Positions 37,499-47,362 of a stretch of DNA of 64,000 bases are shown here, piece by piece. The stretch is from Marivita geojedonensis (GTDB lineage: Bacteria; Pseudomonadota; Alphaproteobacteria; Rhodobacterales; Rhodobacteraceae): contig NZ_JFKC01000001.1 in assembly GCF_002115805.1 (NCBI RefSeq), positions 578,568 to 642,567 on the forward strand, in the 5' to 3' direction. A program made the translations under genes and the position numbers. Each line of letters starts with the position of its first letter. Positions within the stretch are counted from its first letter, which is position 1. The notes beneath the pieces were generated by a model, which was given only the letters and a program-made list of their open reading frames with translations, had not been told where the DNA came from and did no database searches.

Positions 37499-38700
37499 AC
37501 AACATTGAAATATTGGCTAGATAGGGACATCAGCCGAGAGCCGAGCCGGTCGATGGAAAACCTGTCACTCAGGGTTGCCCCGTCACTTAGCGCCTGGACC
37601 AAGGATGGACTGTGGAGAAGGAATGCAATCAAATCGGCCAAAGCCTTCGGTTCAAGATTTTGAAGCACAAACCCATTTTTGCCATCCTCAACAACAGCTC
37701 CGCATCGATCCGATGAAATAATGGGCACGCCTGCGCTAAGAGCTTCCAACTGCGTTAGACCGAATCCATCTGAACGCGTTGGAAACAAAAAGATATCTGC
37801 GGCAGAGTAAAACTCTGCTGCTTTGCTTCGAGGGACTGCCCCATGAAAGATGATTCGCTCGTCAACGGTTGCAGTTTCAGGGATCTGAATCTGTAGAGGA
37901 CCAACGACGTCGAGCCTCAGAGGCAAATCTGGTAGAAGCGCCATTGCGTCCAATACGATATCGATTCCTTTTCTCAGCGTGACCTGGCCGAGGAAAAGGA
38001 GCCTGAGAGGCCGTTCAGATCGAAAAGTCGGGGACGTCTCCTTCGGGGAAGTGACCTTTTGGGATTCATAGGCGAGCGGTACCACCACGATCTTGTCGGG
38101 AGCCACACCCTCGTTCAGCAATCCTTGCCGTGACCACTCTGAATTCACCAAAATTAGATCGGCCAAGGCGGTTTCTCTGCGCCAACTCTCCCAGTAAGCG
38201 GAAGGGATGTGCTCATGCACCTGTCCAGCCAGTTTGTATAGGTCCGCAACTAGCTGCGCCTCCGAGAGCCCCGGGTCGATCTGTCCAAGCACCGTGGGCC
38301 AACCCCGTGCTTTCGCCGCCGCGAAAACGCGTTCGGCTGCATAGCTATAGGCGAAGACAATCCCGTGCTCTTCTGGCGCCCGCATTACCGTGTGGGCCGC
38401 TACCCGTTGGAACCAGGCGTTTCGGTCCATGATCTGCGACCATCCTTCCTTTCGGGCAACTTGATCCTGCAATGCGCGTCGAAGCGCGGATATAGTCGGT
38501 GCCACAACCTGCGCCTGCGCAAGCTCCTGATGCCACCTCTCGCCAAGCCTAGTCGAGACGCGTCCTATTATTCCGTCCGCCCACATATCCGTCACGAGAC
38601 GACCCAGCCGCCCCTTCCGCTGCAGCGCGCGTGCGATCGCGTAATTTTCCCGCGCTCCGATCTGGCAGATGGTCCATAGGGGTTCTGATGCGAACGCCAT
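37495..38700 (-). CDS. Family 4 glycosyltransferase
   Basis: The 401-residue enzyme has a divergent N-terminal half (ICQIGARENYAIARALQRKGRL). The C-terminal half is a typical GT-B donor domain: LRLLFLGQVTLRKGIDIVLDAMALL, ADIFLFPTRSDGFGLTQLEALSAGVPIIS and GFVLQNLEPKALADLI. The conserved E-x7-E type motif in SDGFGLTQLEAL binds the nucleotide sugar. It overlaps the polymerase gene by 4 bases. The N-terminus recalls transferases that act on long-chain acceptors, but no more can be said. Confidence 0.89.
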   Translation of the reverse strand: MAFASEPLWTICQIGARENYAIARALQRKGRLGRLVTDMWADGIIGRVSTRLGERWHQELAQAQVVAPTISALRRALQDQVARKEGWSQIMDRNAWFQRVAAHTVMRAPEEHGIVFAYSYAAERVFAAAKARGWPTVLGQIDPGLSEAQLVADLYKLAGQVHEHIPSAYWESWRRETALADLILVNSEWSRQGLLNEGVAPDKIVVVPLAYESQKVTSPKETSPTFRSERPLRLLFLGQVTLRKGIDIVLDAMALLPDLPLRLDVVGPLQIQIPETATVDERIIFHGAVPRSKAAEFYSAADIFLFPTRSDGFGLTQLEALSAGVPIISSDRCGAVVEDGKNGFVLQNLEPKALADLIAFLLHSPSLVQALSDGATLSDRFSIDRLGSRLMSLSSQYFNVV

Positions 38701-38709
38701 ATTTCGGTC

Positions 38710-39585
38710 TCAGAAGTCTGTGCGGCGCATAGATCCAGTCGAGCGCAGTCTGCGATAGAGTCGATAGGTCGTTTTGCTTACCGGACAACGCGTGTTGAGT
38801 AGCCTTATCCCGTCAAGCCAGCCTACAAGCAGCCCATATGCCATGTCATGTGGCTGTTTGGCCCGCACCATGCTTTTGATACCATTCCAAGTCGTACCGA
38901 GTAGGTGCAATGGAACGCTTTCTGTCGGCACATTTCTGAAGGCGAAAAGGATATCGTTTCTTCGGCCATAGAAATGCATGCGGCGAAGATCGCGTATGGG
39001 AGACTCGTAATGGATGATCGGATCTGCTCTCCCGAGGCGAATTAGAAAGTCTTGATCCAATAAACGTATGGCGAAGTCTGTCTCCTCACCTTGGTGGACC
39101 AGATCTTCTCGAAAACCGCCGACACTCAAGAACGTTTCACGTCTTACCGCGAACGCAGTGCCCTTGAAGCAGTCGGTGATCCAGGTATCACTACTGTTTG
39201 GCGGGAATTGTAGCCGCCGACCCGCGTATTTTGGCTCAATAAGTGGAATGGCAACGCCCGCGATGCGAGGATCGTCAAAGTCGGCCAACGTTTGTCGAAC
39301 CGTGTGTATGGACGAGAACTCGGCGTCATCATCAATCGAGAATATTATGTCCCCAGATGCTTTGCGAAAGGCTTCGTTGCGACGAACGATCAGCCCGGCG
39401 GAAGCCTCATGCCTCAACAAGTATACTTGCGGAAACTCGGCCGAGACCATCTCCGAAGTGCCATCAGTCGAGCCATCATCGATCACTAGAATCTCTGGGC
39501 GAGCAGTCTGCTCCGTGCATGACGCAAGAGCTACTCGCAAACTATCCCGGCGATTTTTGGTTGTAATGACAACGGTTGCCCTCAT
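38710..39585 (-). CDS. Family 2 glycosyltransferase
   Basis: The 291-residue GT-A enzyme has VVITTKNRRDSLRVALASC, ILVIDDGSTDGTSEMV, DIIFSIDDDAEFSS with the metal-binding DDD, and GGFREDLVHQGEETDFAIRLL with the catalytic ED. A C-terminal region (HFYGRRNDILFAFRNVP) is typical of rhamnosyl- or glycosyl-transferases of this subgroup. Start 39585 directly abuts the stop of the acetyltransferase gene, so the genes are coupled. Acts at the cytosolic face of the inner membrane. Confidence 0.9.
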   Translation of the reverse strand: MRATVVITTKNRRDSLRVALASCTEQTARPEILVIDDGSTDGTSEMVSAEFPQVYLLRHEASAGLIVRRNEAFRKASGDIIFSIDDDAEFSSIHTVRQTLADFDDPRIAGVAIPLIEPKYAGRRLQFPPNSSDTWITDCFKGTAFAVRRETFLSVGGFREDLVHQGEETDFAIRLLDQDFLIRLGRADPIIHYESPIRDLRRMHFYGRRNDILFAFRNVPTESVPLHLLGTTWNGIKSMVRAKQPHDMAYGLLVGWLDGIRLLNTRCPVSKTTYRLYRRLRSTGSMRRTDF

Positions 39586-40185
39586 CTAATCAGTTTCCAC
39601 CGCAAACTCACCTCTTCTGGAGCCGTGGAGCCATTCACTGAAACGTGCAGGAACACCGGTGGCGACAGCACCAGCGGGAATGTCTTTCGTCACGACGGCA
39701 CCAGCGCCGACAATAGCGTTGTCGCCAATTGTCACCCCTTTCAGAACAATAGCATTGGCGCCGATCCAGACGTTACGCCCAACATGAGTAGGCGCAGCTT
39801 TCAGCGGTTGATCTCCGACCCTCTGGCCGAGCTTAGCCTCATGATCATGATCGGTAAGATAAACAAATGGACCAATCATCGTGTCTGCGCCGATCGTCAA
39901 CTCGTCTGATACATCAATCATAACGTTCCGGTTTACATAAACGCGCGGCCCAATTCGCAAGCGAGGGCGTGCTACACGCTTGCCGCTGGTCAGGAGAACC
40001 ACGCCGTCGTCTAGGGCGACACGCTCAGAGAGCAAAATATCCCATGGATTGCGTGGCACGGAGATCCTGCGAATCCAGCAGTTCTGTCCGATTTGCATTC
40101 CGAACATACGTAGGCGCGCAATCCTGGTCCGCATTGCAATCGCTGATGGTGCTCTAATGACAAAATTGATCAGTCGATCACTCAT
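39586..40185 (-). CDS. Left-handed-beta-helix O-acetyltransferase (WcaF/CysE-like)
   Basis: The 199-residue product has hexapeptide repeats (about 70-175): RVYVNRNVMIDVSDELTIGADTMIGPFVYLTDHDHEA, VGRNVWIGANAIVLKGVTIGDNAIVGAGAVVTKDIP and GVPARFSEW. The His of TDHDHE is the likely active base. Such enzymes acetylate sugar hydroxyls with acetyl-CoA in the cytosol before export. Unlike the protein at 33215 this one has a complete C-terminus. It overlaps the next gene (40182) by 4 bases. Confidence 0.9.
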   Translation of the reverse strand: MSDRLINFVIRAPSAIAMRTRIARLRMFGMQIGQNCWIRRISVPRNPWDILLSERVALDDGVVLLTSGKRVARPRLRIGPRVYVNRNVMIDVSDELTIGADTMIGPFVYLTDHDHEAKLGQRVGDQPLKAAPTHVGRNVWIGANAIVLKGVTIGDNAIVGAGAVVTKDIPAGAVATGVPARFSEWLHGSRRGEFAVETD

Positions 40186-41090
40186 CCTGAATCACTCATC
40201 CTAAGCTTCCGGATCGCCAGCGAGAACCCCGCTGCTGCTAGGAATTTGTATCGACCCTTTGCCAAATGCCAGCTGAGCGTGCGCTGGTACAAGTCACCCG
40301 CCGCTGTTGAATGGCCCGTCTTTGCTGCTTCCAATATCGCAGGGCGCGCATGCCGCGAGATAATCTCGCGACGGGCAGACGCTAAGGATCGGCCGCCAGG
40401 GTAGGCACCAGCCTCTTCGCGCTCAACCAACCGGATTACGCCAAGAACGGTCTTTTCCACATCGCCCATTTCGTTGCCAGAATGAACGCGGTGCGCAACT
40501 GTCACGGGGCTGACCACGCGAACGAAACCTGGGGCATCGGAAAGCTGCAGAGCAAGATCGTGATCCTCACCGTTCAGCCGGTCTTCGGGGAAACCTTCCG
40601 CGTACACGAAAGCATCGCGTCGAGCTACCATCATCCCCCCACCTGCGAACGCCGCGACTTTATGGCTCGCGGCGAAATTTGCATAGACCTCAGCAGTTGC
40701 TGCTTCAAGCAAACCGAAATCCGGAAGTTCTGCAAAATCTCGATACCGGGCAAACAGCAAAGAGGGTCGATCGTATCTCTTCAACAGGTCGCGATAGGTT
40801 GAAAGCGCCCAAGGTGGCCACAGATCATCACTGTCGAGAAAGGCCAGATAATCACCGGAGGCTTCAGCTGCACCACGATTGCGTGCAGCGCCGGGGCCAG
40901 CATTTTGCTGCCGTATCGCACGTATCTCGGGGTGTGTGTTTTGCAGCCACTCGACGGTACCATCGGTCGACCCATCATCAACGACGATGATTTCGAATGG
41001 TGCGCAGGTCTGCGCCGCAATCGACTCTAAGCAGTGCTTGAGATAGCTCAACCGGTTGTAGGTCGGGACAATGACTGAAAACTGCACCAT
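40182..41090 (-). CDS. Family 2 glycosyltransferase
   Basis: The ATG at 41090 gives 302 residues starting MVQFSVIVPTYNRLSYLKHCLESI; a seven-codon upstream extension is possible. Key features are IIVVDDGSTDGTVEWL, GDYLAFLDSDDLWPPWAL with the DxD metal site, and FPEDRLNGEDHDLALQLSDA with the catalytic ED. A helical C-terminal part follows. It belongs to the coupled set 39586-38710. Substrate unknown. Confidence 0.9.
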   Translation of the reverse strand: MVQFSVIVPTYNRLSYLKHCLESIAAQTCAPFEIIVVDDGSTDGTVEWLQNTHPEIRAIRQQNAGPGAARNRGAAEASGDYLAFLDSDDLWPPWALSTYRDLLKRYDRPSLLFARYRDFAELPDFGLLEAATAEVYANFAASHKVAAFAGGGMMVARRDAFVYAEGFPEDRLNGEDHDLALQLSDAPGFVRVVSPVTVAHRVHSGNEMGDVEKTVLGVIRLVEREEAGAYPGGRSLASARREIISRHARPAILEAAKTGHSTAAGDLYQRTLSWHLAKGRYKFLAAAGFSLAIRKLRMSDSG

Positions 41091-41124
41091 GTGCCGATAA
41101 TCCAAATACACCCAGCTCGTAGCC

Positions 41125-42069
41125 TCATACCGTCCTCCAGTTTGGCGGTATCAGATCGCTGGTGTCGACAGAATTGTCTGCAAACCACCGCGCAGGGGCG
41201 AGAACATTGCGCGCGCTATCGGCTGCCAGCCAAGCAGCCCACCAAGAAAAGGTGCTGTTTGCGATAATGAGATTTGCGCCCCTTGACATCAATTGCATCT
41301 CGAACGCGTGTTGAGGCACACCGTCCGGTGCGCGCATGTCGACATATTCTGCCTCAATACCCAGTTGCGGTAGCTCCTTCCGACTCCAACCCAAGTCGTC
41401 AGAAAAGACGAAAAAGCGGGGCTTGTCGATTACAGATCGGATCTGTGCAATCGCGTCGCGGTAGTAATCGAGGCCAACGAAGCCAAGCAGATCAGCATTT
41501 TCCGCGACACTCACATAGTCTCCGCGCCTTATGTGCAATACAACGCTGTTAACCTCGCCTAGCTTACGCACGAGCGCCTCACCTGCAGCGCCGAGCGAAT
41601 GGCGAAAGGTTAAGTCCTGTCGAATTTGCGACTGTTGTTCCTCGAGGTATCTCCAGGATTGCCACAGACCTTCGAGGTATACCGGCGGTTTGGCACAGAG
41701 AACTGTTGGATCGAAACGAAAGCCGTTTTCGTGCAACATCTCAAGCGGGCCAAGTCGTGCCGGCAACAACCCAGCACTCGCCAACCGTTTTCGCAAGTGG
41801 AAGTGCGCCTTACCCAGCTTGCCCGTACCGAAAGAGTGGTAGCGGCGCACGTCATCACGCCGAGCGAAATTCGCCTCGAGTGAAAAAATACCGAGCCCGT
41901 AATTCCGATTGGTCAAATGAAGCCCAGGTCGATGGTCCTCAAGCAAGAACTTGTCCAACACAAGGGGAGCACCAGTACGCATGGAGATTACCCGTCCAAG
42001 CGCATACTGAAACATCTGATTGCCAAGTCCGCCCAGCAGGCGGACAATAACCATTGGCGGATTACTCAT
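41125..42069 (-). CDS. Family 11 alpha-1,2-fucosyltransferase
   Basis: The 314-residue GT11 enzyme has VRLLGGLGNQMFQYALGRVIS near the N-terminus, VVLHIRRGDYV with the donor-binding HxRRxD motif, and the closing segment IIANSTFSWWAAWLA. All three conserved GT11 blocks are present. It transfers L-fucose from GDP-fucose, which Gmd and Fcl (24.5-26.6 kb) supply, so fucose is a predicted repeat-unit sugar. Some GT11 members have other acceptors, so the alpha-1,2 linkage is expected rather than proven. Confidence 0.92.
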   Translation of the reverse strand: MSNPPMVIVRLLGGLGNQMFQYALGRVISMRTGAPLVLDKFLLEDHRPGLHLTNRNYGLGIFSLEANFARRDDVRRYHSFGTGKLGKAHFHLRKRLASAGLLPARLGPLEMLHENGFRFDPTVLCAKPPVYLEGLWQSWRYLEEQQSQIRQDLTFRHSLGAAGEALVRKLGEVNSVVLHIRRGDYVSVAENADLLGFVGLDYYRDAIAQIRSVIDKPRFFVFSDDLGWSRKELPQLGIEAEYVDMRAPDGVPQHAFEMQLMSRGANLIIANSTFSWWAAWLAADSARNVLAPARWFADNSVDTSDLIPPNWRTV

Positions 42070-42087
42070 TGATCTCTGTGGAGTTAG

Positions 42088-42918
42088 TCAGTCGCGCTTG
42101 AAAATAAAGTTGTTGTTACCGGGTAAATCCAGCCCTTGTGACCATGCCTCCACTTCACTTCGACTGACAGCCTTCCCGGGAGAAAACACGTTCTCAGCAC
42201 AATAGCCATTCTGCCAAAACATATCGAACGTTGGCAGAAGGTTCGGGTTGATCCCAATGCCATCGGGCATATGTTCGTCGATTCCGATTTCAACAAACCA
42301 AACCGGCGCCAAGGCCCGCTGTAGTTGTCTAAGCGCACCTTCGAGCACAGGCAGCTCGAAACCTTCAACATCGATCATTACCAGCATTCGCTGGTTCTTG
42401 AAACGGTCGGAAAGGATCGTATCAAGGGTAAGGACGGGCACGCGCGCAAAATGGCCGGCCTCGCAATTGGCCCAGCCACTTATCAAGGAAGCCGCTGTCC
42501 CGCCTCCATAGATTTTGGTCACTTTTGCTCTATCGCCAAGAGCCACTTGGAAGAGTTCGACCTCGTCCCATTGGTTCGCCTCGAGATTTCTGAGAAGCGT
42601 AGAAAAATTCTCTTCAAGAGGTTCTACTGCGACAACGCGCTTTCCCATGTTCAAAGCATGGCAGACATAGTAGCCGACATTTGCACCAACATTTACAAAG
42701 ACATCTACTTCGCTCAGAATTGCCTGAACGCACTTAGTCTCCATTGGCTCGAATGCTCCATTCTGCATCGCGTCGGGACCCAGCAGCTTGAACCCGAAGG
42801 GCGTTTGCACCGGCTCTACCTGCAGCTTCCGTTCGCGATAGGCTCCCTTCAAGGCCGCATATAGAACAGGTGACTTTCTCAATGCTCTTAGGACGTTCTT
42901 CTGAAGAATTTGAAGCAT
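42088..42918 (-). CDS. FkbM-family methyltransferase (copy 1)
   Basis: The 276-residue SAM-dependent methyltransferase has VDVFVNVGANVGYYVCHALNMGKRVVAVEPLEENF as motif I and the FkbM end MLVMIDVEGFELPVLEGALRQL with VWFVEIG. FkbM enzymes O-methylate hydroxyls of polyketides or sugars. Here a sugar of the repeat unit is the likely target. A second FkbM gene lies immediately upstream, yet the two share only the family motifs, so they probably methylate different positions. Confidence 0.88.
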   Translation of the reverse strand: MLQILQKNVLRALRKSPVLYAALKGAYRERKLQVEPVQTPFGFKLLGPDAMQNGAFEPMETKCVQAILSEVDVFVNVGANVGYYVCHALNMGKRVVAVEPLEENFSTLLRNLEANQWDEVELFQVALGDRAKVTKIYGGGTAASLISGWANCEAGHFARVPVLTLDTILSDRFKNQRMLVMIDVEGFELPVLEGALRQLQRALAPVWFVEIGIDEHMPDGIGINPNLLPTFDMFWQNGYCAENVFSPGKAVSRSEVEAWSQGLDLPGNNNFIFKRD

Positions 42919-42933
42919 TACTGTAGGACTACC

Positions 42934-43713
42934 TTAATCGTCACGTCTGCTTGCGCGGCGCATGAACAGAGCATCAATCTGAAACACAGGTTCGCCAAGG
43001 CGAACGCCCTTCCCAAATGCTCGTAAAACGAAGCCTGCCTCCGCCAAAAAGCCTAGAACCTCATGACTAGCGGGTTGACCTTCATAGATTTCTTCAAAGC
43101 TAAGTTCAATTAGGACACTATGAGCACGACGAAGTGCTTCGGTGCCTCCTGTGAGCACTTCCAGTTCGAAACCCTGAACGTCGAGCTTTATGAGACCCGG
43201 ATAAGCTAAGGCTAGTTCCGCTATCCGGTCATCTAGGCGTTCTACAGGTACGTTGATTTGCTCAGACTCTGAAAGCCCCCAGACCTCAGCGCCCTTCGCC
43301 CCAAGCTCCAGCAGGCTGGAGGCATCACTGAAGTTCGTTACGTGCAGAGTATGGATGCCCGATTTGGCACCTAGCGCAACTTCATGAATATGAACCCTGT
43401 CGGTTTCCGTCGCGAACTTTCGCAATCGAGCCAGATGCTTTTCCAGCGGTTCGAAAGCATGAATTTCGGCTCTTGGGAACTGACTGTGTGCCAACTGCGC
43501 CCATGTGCCTACATTGGCACCCACATCGTAGATGACATTAGGTGGACCGCATTCCCGAGAAATCAGGTCAAGCAGTTCAAGCGAGTCGATATGACCGCTC
43601 CGCAAGTGCTGCGCAGGAGTAGATTTCAATCGGCGTAGACGCCGCCTATCAGTAGCCCATTCGCCAATGCGCTCAATCAGAAGCAGCGGATTGGAAAAAA
43701 GTTCACGCCTCAT
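42934..43713 (-). CDS. FkbM-family methyltransferase (copy 2)
   Basis: The ATG at 43713 (MRRELFSNPLLL) gives 259 residues; a long upstream frame overlaps the preceding glycosyltransferase and is rejected. The SAM site is NVIYDVGANVGTWAQLAHSQFPRAEIHAFEPLEKH, and the family end is LIKLDVQGFELEVLTGGTEAL with SVLIELSF. It overlaps the upstream gene by 11 bases. Expected role: O-methylation of a sugar residue, cytosolic. Confidence 0.87.
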   Translation of the reverse strand: MRRELFSNPLLLIERIGEWATDRRRLRRLKSTPAQHLRSGHIDSLELLDLISRECGPPNVIYDVGANVGTWAQLAHSQFPRAEIHAFEPLEKHLARLRKFATETDRVHIHEVALGAKSGIHTLHVTNFSDASSLLELGAKGAEVWGLSESEQINVPVERLDDRIAELALAYPGLIKLDVQGFELEVLTGGTEALRRAHSVLIELSFEEIYEGQPASHEVLGFLAEAGFVLRAFGKGVRLGEPVFQIDALFMRRASRRDD

Positions 43714-44974
43714 TATCGAGGCTCGCTTCCACAAACAGTGGGGACTTCTGTAACGCCCTATAGAATGTCGCGATAGCGCGCTCATAGGAAAAAAGTTCTT
43801 CGCCGATTTCAGCCGCTCGCCTGCCAACGCGCAACCGATGCGCCGGATCGGTAAGACGACGCAAAGCTTCAGCAAGCCCGTTGCCCTCCACTTCAGTGAC
43901 GCATTCGGCCACGCCCTCATACTTTTCCGCCCATTGGACCGCCGAACAATAATCGGGACCTGAGATAAGCAATGGAAGACCAGTCAATGTGTAATCGGTA
44001 AGTTTACTCGGAAAACTGAGCTCCATATTTAGGCGGTCGCGAGCTTCGAAAGACATGGGCACATACAGTATATCAGATTCCCGCCGTAAGGTCTCGATCA
44101 ACTGGGCGGACGGAACCATGCCCCGGAAGCGAATGTTAGGTTTGTTCAGTCCTGCGCGTGCGCCCGCTTCAGCATCGACCGGGCCGAAAATTTCGAGTTG
44201 ACCGCGGATCTTCGCCAACTCGTCAGCAACCCGCGTTAACGCGCCAACATAACCAGGCGAGTTTATCGAGCCAGCGAAGGTGCAAATCAGCCCGTCACCG
44301 GTCTTGGCAGCCCTTGCTTGGGGTCCGTCTTGGCTAGGTTCGAGCTTGTCTCGCGAAGGATAAAGCACCGTTCCTGTTTCACCAAAGCGCCGCCCATAGT
44401 TTTCCTCCATAAACGGCGAAACGCACAGCCGTGAGTGTGCCGCACGGTAGGTCCTGCCAAACAACTCCTCGCGGCTGGACTGTCCAATTATTTTTGAGGG
44501 AAGTTTGGCCCATTCGTCATGACAGATTAAGTGAAACGGTACGTCGAGGATGCGCGCCGCATGAGCAGCGGCAATCCAACTCACCCCATGGCTAACCGTC
44601 ACAATCGCTTCAGGTTTGAATGGTTTGAGCCTATCTGCAAGCCGGCGTCCAAGAAAACGCGCGGTTACAATGCGCAATGCTTCATATTCGAGGTGAAAAC
44701 GTGTCGAGTTCAACCGCGAACACGGCACCGGTTCCGAGAGATAAATCGCATTTTCGATCCTCCTCTCAACCTTGGATCGCTCCAGTCCGGCCTCGACTAT
44801 AGTCAACTGTCCGGTGGGATAATCTGCCATCAGACGATAGAGAAGTGCTGAACCATGATAGGATGCCTCGACCGGAACATCGCCGACATAGGCGAGACGG
44901 GGTAGACTCTTAAGTAGTGGTTCGACGCTGGCCATTTGCCCAGGCGCAGCCTCATTTGGTTTCGCTGTCATCAA
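43703..44974 (-). CDS. Family 4-like glycosyltransferase
   Basis: The 423-residue protein has a GT-B layout. The N-half (LAYVGDVPVEASYHGSALLYRLM) and EAIVTVSHGVSWIAAAHAARILDVPFHLICHDEWAK fit a donor/acceptor groove. The C-half has LICTFAGSINSPGYVGALTRVADEL and DILYVPMSFEARDRLNMELSFPSKLTDYTLTGLPLLISG. The classical E-x7-E motif is not obvious; the FPSKLTDY segment takes its place, as in some sialyl- or mannosyl-transferase-like GT4 proteins. It is therefore a less certain glycosyltransferase than its neighbours. Confidence 0.78.
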   Translation of the reverse strand: MMTAKPNEAAPGQMASVEPLLKSLPRLAYVGDVPVEASYHGSALLYRLMADYPTGQLTIVEAGLERSKVERRIENAIYLSEPVPCSRLNSTRFHLEYEALRIVTARFLGRRLADRLKPFKPEAIVTVSHGVSWIAAAHAARILDVPFHLICHDEWAKLPSKIIGQSSREELFGRTYRAAHSRLCVSPFMEENYGRRFGETGTVLYPSRDKLEPSQDGPQARAAKTGDGLICTFAGSINSPGYVGALTRVADELAKIRGQLEIFGPVDAEAGARAGLNKPNIRFRGMVPSAQLIETLRRESDILYVPMSFEARDRLNMELSFPSKLTDYTLTGLPLLISGPDYCSAVQWAEKYEGVAECVTEVEGNGLAEALRRLTDPAHRLRVGRRAAEIGEELFSYERAIATFYRALQKSPLFVEASLDNEA

Positions 44975-45006
44975 TTGTCTGATTTGTTCAATAGAACCAA
45001 CTTACC

Positions 45007-46074
45007 TTAGACATCTACTCGCCGTTTCCAGCTCTCATAGATCTCCCCAATCGTCTCCTCGACCGTGCGAGTGATGTCCCATCCAGGATAATGCGCCCTC
45101 ATCTTGGTGAGGTCAGAATAGTAACAAATGTGGTCACCAATCCGGTTCGTATTGTCATATTCGTATTGCATTGGTTTGCCCGAAATACCCGCGATGATAT
45201 CGAAAGCCTCTAGTATGGATACTGAATTGGCCTTGCCACCACCAATGTTGTAGACTTCGGCTTTGCGCGGATTGGCAATGAAGGCGGCAATGAACGCTGT
45301 GACGTCGGCACTGTGAATGTTGTCACGAACCTGCTTCCCCTTGTATCCGAAGATTCGGTACGTCCGTTCTTCCAAGTTGCAACGAATGAGATAGCTCAAG
45401 AACCCGTGTAGCTCGACCCCGCTATGATTGGGCCCTGTGAGGCAACCCCCGCGCAGGCAGCAGGTCGGCATGTCGAAGTAACGACCATATTCCTGAACCA
45501 TCACGTCGGCCGCGACTTTTGATGCGCCAAAGATTGAATGCTTGGACTGGTCAATGCTGAAAGTCTCAGAGATTCCGCCGGAGAAGGCAGGATCGTCATA
45601 GTCCCAGCGTGTTTCTTTCTCGACGAGCGGAATGAGGTTGGGTGCGTCGCCATAGACCTTATTCGTGCTCATGTGCACAAATGGCGATTCCGGACAAGCT
45701 TGCCGGGTCGCTTCAAGCAGGTTCAGCGTCCCCATGGCATTCGTGTCGAAATCGTCAAAGGGACGCGAAGCGGCCAGATCGTGGCTAGGCTGCGCTGCAC
45801 AATGCACGATAGCCGACGGCTTTATTCGTGCGACCAACTCCAGAACCGCCTTGCGATCCCGGATGTCACATTCGACATGAATGAACCTGTCGAAACGCTC
45901 GGACAGGCGGTGCTGGTTCCAGCGCGTATCCCCAGACGCCCCGAAGAAGTCGGCCCGCATATTGTTGTCGATGCCGTAGACCTGCCATCCTTTCTGGCAG
46001 AAATGGCTCACGACTTCAGATCCGATGAGCCCCGAAGAGCCTGTTACTAATAGTGTCGCCACTTCCACCCCCAT
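45007..46074 (-). CDS. NAD-dependent epimerase/dehydratase (RfbE/tyvelose-epimerase-like)
   Basis: The ATG at 46074 gives 355 residues. The dinucleotide fold is [23 protein letters not shown] with [12 protein letters not shown], the catalytic region is [14 protein letters not shown] and the YxxxK motif is replaced by [12 protein letters not shown] (Ser-Phe-Gly-x-x-Lys, with His/Ile before). The [10 protein letters not shown] and [21 protein letters not shown] segments match the CDP-paratose/tyvelose epimerase (RfbE) branch. The lack of a Tyr in the usual place is seen in this branch and should be checked. No CDP-sugar synthesis genes are nearby, so the true substrate is unknown. Confidence 0.85.
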   Translation of the reverse strand: MGVEVATLLVTGSSGLIGSEVVSHFCQKGWQVYGIDNNMRADFFGASGDTRWNQHRLSERFDRFIHVECDIRDRKAVLELVARIKPSAIVHCAAQPSHDLAASRPFDDFDTNAMGTLNLLEATRQACPESPFVHMSTNKVYGDAPNLIPLVEKETRWDYDDPAFSGGISETFSIDQSKHSIFGASKVAADVMVQEYGRYFDMPTCCLRGGCLTGPNHSGVELHGFLSYLIRCNLEERTYRIFGYKGKQVRDNIHSADVTAFIAAFIANPRKAEVYNIGGGKANSVSILEAFDIIAGISGKPMQYEYDNTNRIGDHICYYSDLTKMRAHYPGWDITRTVEETIGEIYESWKRRVDV

Positions 46075-46126
46075 TTCTCGATGATAATGATCACGAACAA
46101 TCTTCCCTCTAGAACGAGCGAGGCGC

Positions 46127-47362
46127 TTACCGCCTGGCTGTCTCCAGGATACGTTCAAAAATCTTGCTGTAGCCGTCAGCCTGCCGCTCTAGCGAAAATT
46201 CACGTTCGGCCACTGTTCGACACTCCGCAGCCATTTCGCCCCTAAGGTCGGGCCTGTCCAGCAAGGTCTCGATGCACCGCGCGAAGCTTTCGCAATTATC
46301 CTGCAGAGCGAGCAACCCCGTCTGTCCTTCGCGGACCAGTTCAGCTACGCCGCCCACGTCGAATGCTACCATTGGAGTGCCGCAGGCCAGACTTTCCTGA
46401 AGGACAACCGGCAAATTGTCAGAGCGTGTCGGGAACAGGCAGATGTCAACGGCCGAGAAGATCTTCCGCTTTTCTAGCGGATCGGCGATATAGCCCAGAT
46501 ACCTGTGATCGACCGCGAGGTTAAGGTCGCTATCACTGTCGACCGTACCGACGATGGCAAGGAAGAGCTTCTTGCGAACATCCGGAGAAAGTCGCTTCAG
46601 CGCCTCCTGCAATAGGTCAAAACCCTTTCTCGGGTCGGAGATATTGTGCGCAAGACAAAGCGCGACCGGACGATCAAGCGGAAAACCAAGGTCTTGGCGT
46701 GCCTGAACGGGATCTTCGGGGCGATAGACCTGCGTATCGATCCCGTTGGGCACATGATGCACAGGTATCGGCGCAAGCAAGCTTTGCCGAGCAAGATCCG
46801 CTATCCAACTCGACACGCCGACAAACTCTACATTGGCCGCGTGAAACGCTCGACGCTTAAGCCGATGCGAGAGCGCAGACCCGTCGCGCTTCATTGCCTC
46901 ATAGCTTTTTGGATAAGGGCATCGCCCGCATCCGATCAACCAGCGGTCGCAGTCGAAGCTGTAAACACAGTGCCCCGTAAAGCTCCACATGTCGTGTAGC
47001 GTTATCACGGCGGGGCACTTTCGCGTCAACTTTGGCAATGCGAGATAGTTGATGTATCCACCGTGCAGGTTGTGAAAATTAACGATGTCCGCTCTTTGGA
47101 ACCAATCTTGACGAGCAATGGCGCGGGTATTCAAAATGCCGATATTGCCCAGTCCGGCCTCATAGGTCGCCCTGCTCGCGAGCTTTTGCCAAATATTTCC
47201 AACCCGCGGGATGAAGTGGCAGTTCGGACCGATATCTCTGTCATAGGATGTTGCAGCGAAATCGACACGGTGACCGTAGTCTTCAAGACCACGACCCAGG
47301 GCCTCCACCGCTATTCCAGCACCCCCTTTGCCAACAGTCCCGTTGACGAGAAGAACGTTCAT
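46127..47362 (-). CDS. Family 4 glycosyltransferase (WcaC-like)
   Basis: The ATG at 47362 overlaps the stop of the radical SAM fusion by 4 bases and gives 411 residues; a start 15 bases upstream is less likely. The N-terminus [26 protein letters not shown] is the GT4 loop. The Cys-rich stretch [13 protein letters not shown] and [13 protein letters not shown] marks a known subgroup with WcaC. The donor domain has [25 protein letters not shown] with an E-x7-E-like motif. Coupling to the fusion gene suggests they work on the same unit. Confidence 0.91.
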   Translation of the reverse strand: MNVLLVNGTVGKGGAGIAVEALGRGLEDYGHRVDFAATSYDRDIGPNCHFIPRVGNIWQKLASRATYEAGLGNIGILNTRAIARQDWFQRADIVNFHNLHGGYINYLALPKLTRKCPAVITLHDMWSFTGHCVYSFDCDRWLIGCGRCPYPKSYEAMKRDGSALSHRLKRRAFHAANVEFVGVSSWIADLARQSLLAPIPVHHVPNGIDTQVYRPEDPVQARQDLGFPLDRPVALCLAHNISDPRKGFDLLQEALKRLSPDVRKKLFLAIVGTVDSDSDLNLAVDHRYLGYIADPLEKRKIFSAVDICLFPTRSDNLPVVLQESLACGTPMVAFDVGGVAELVREGQTGLLALQDNCESFARCIETLLDRPDLRGEMAAECRTVAEREFSLERQADGYSKIFERILETARR

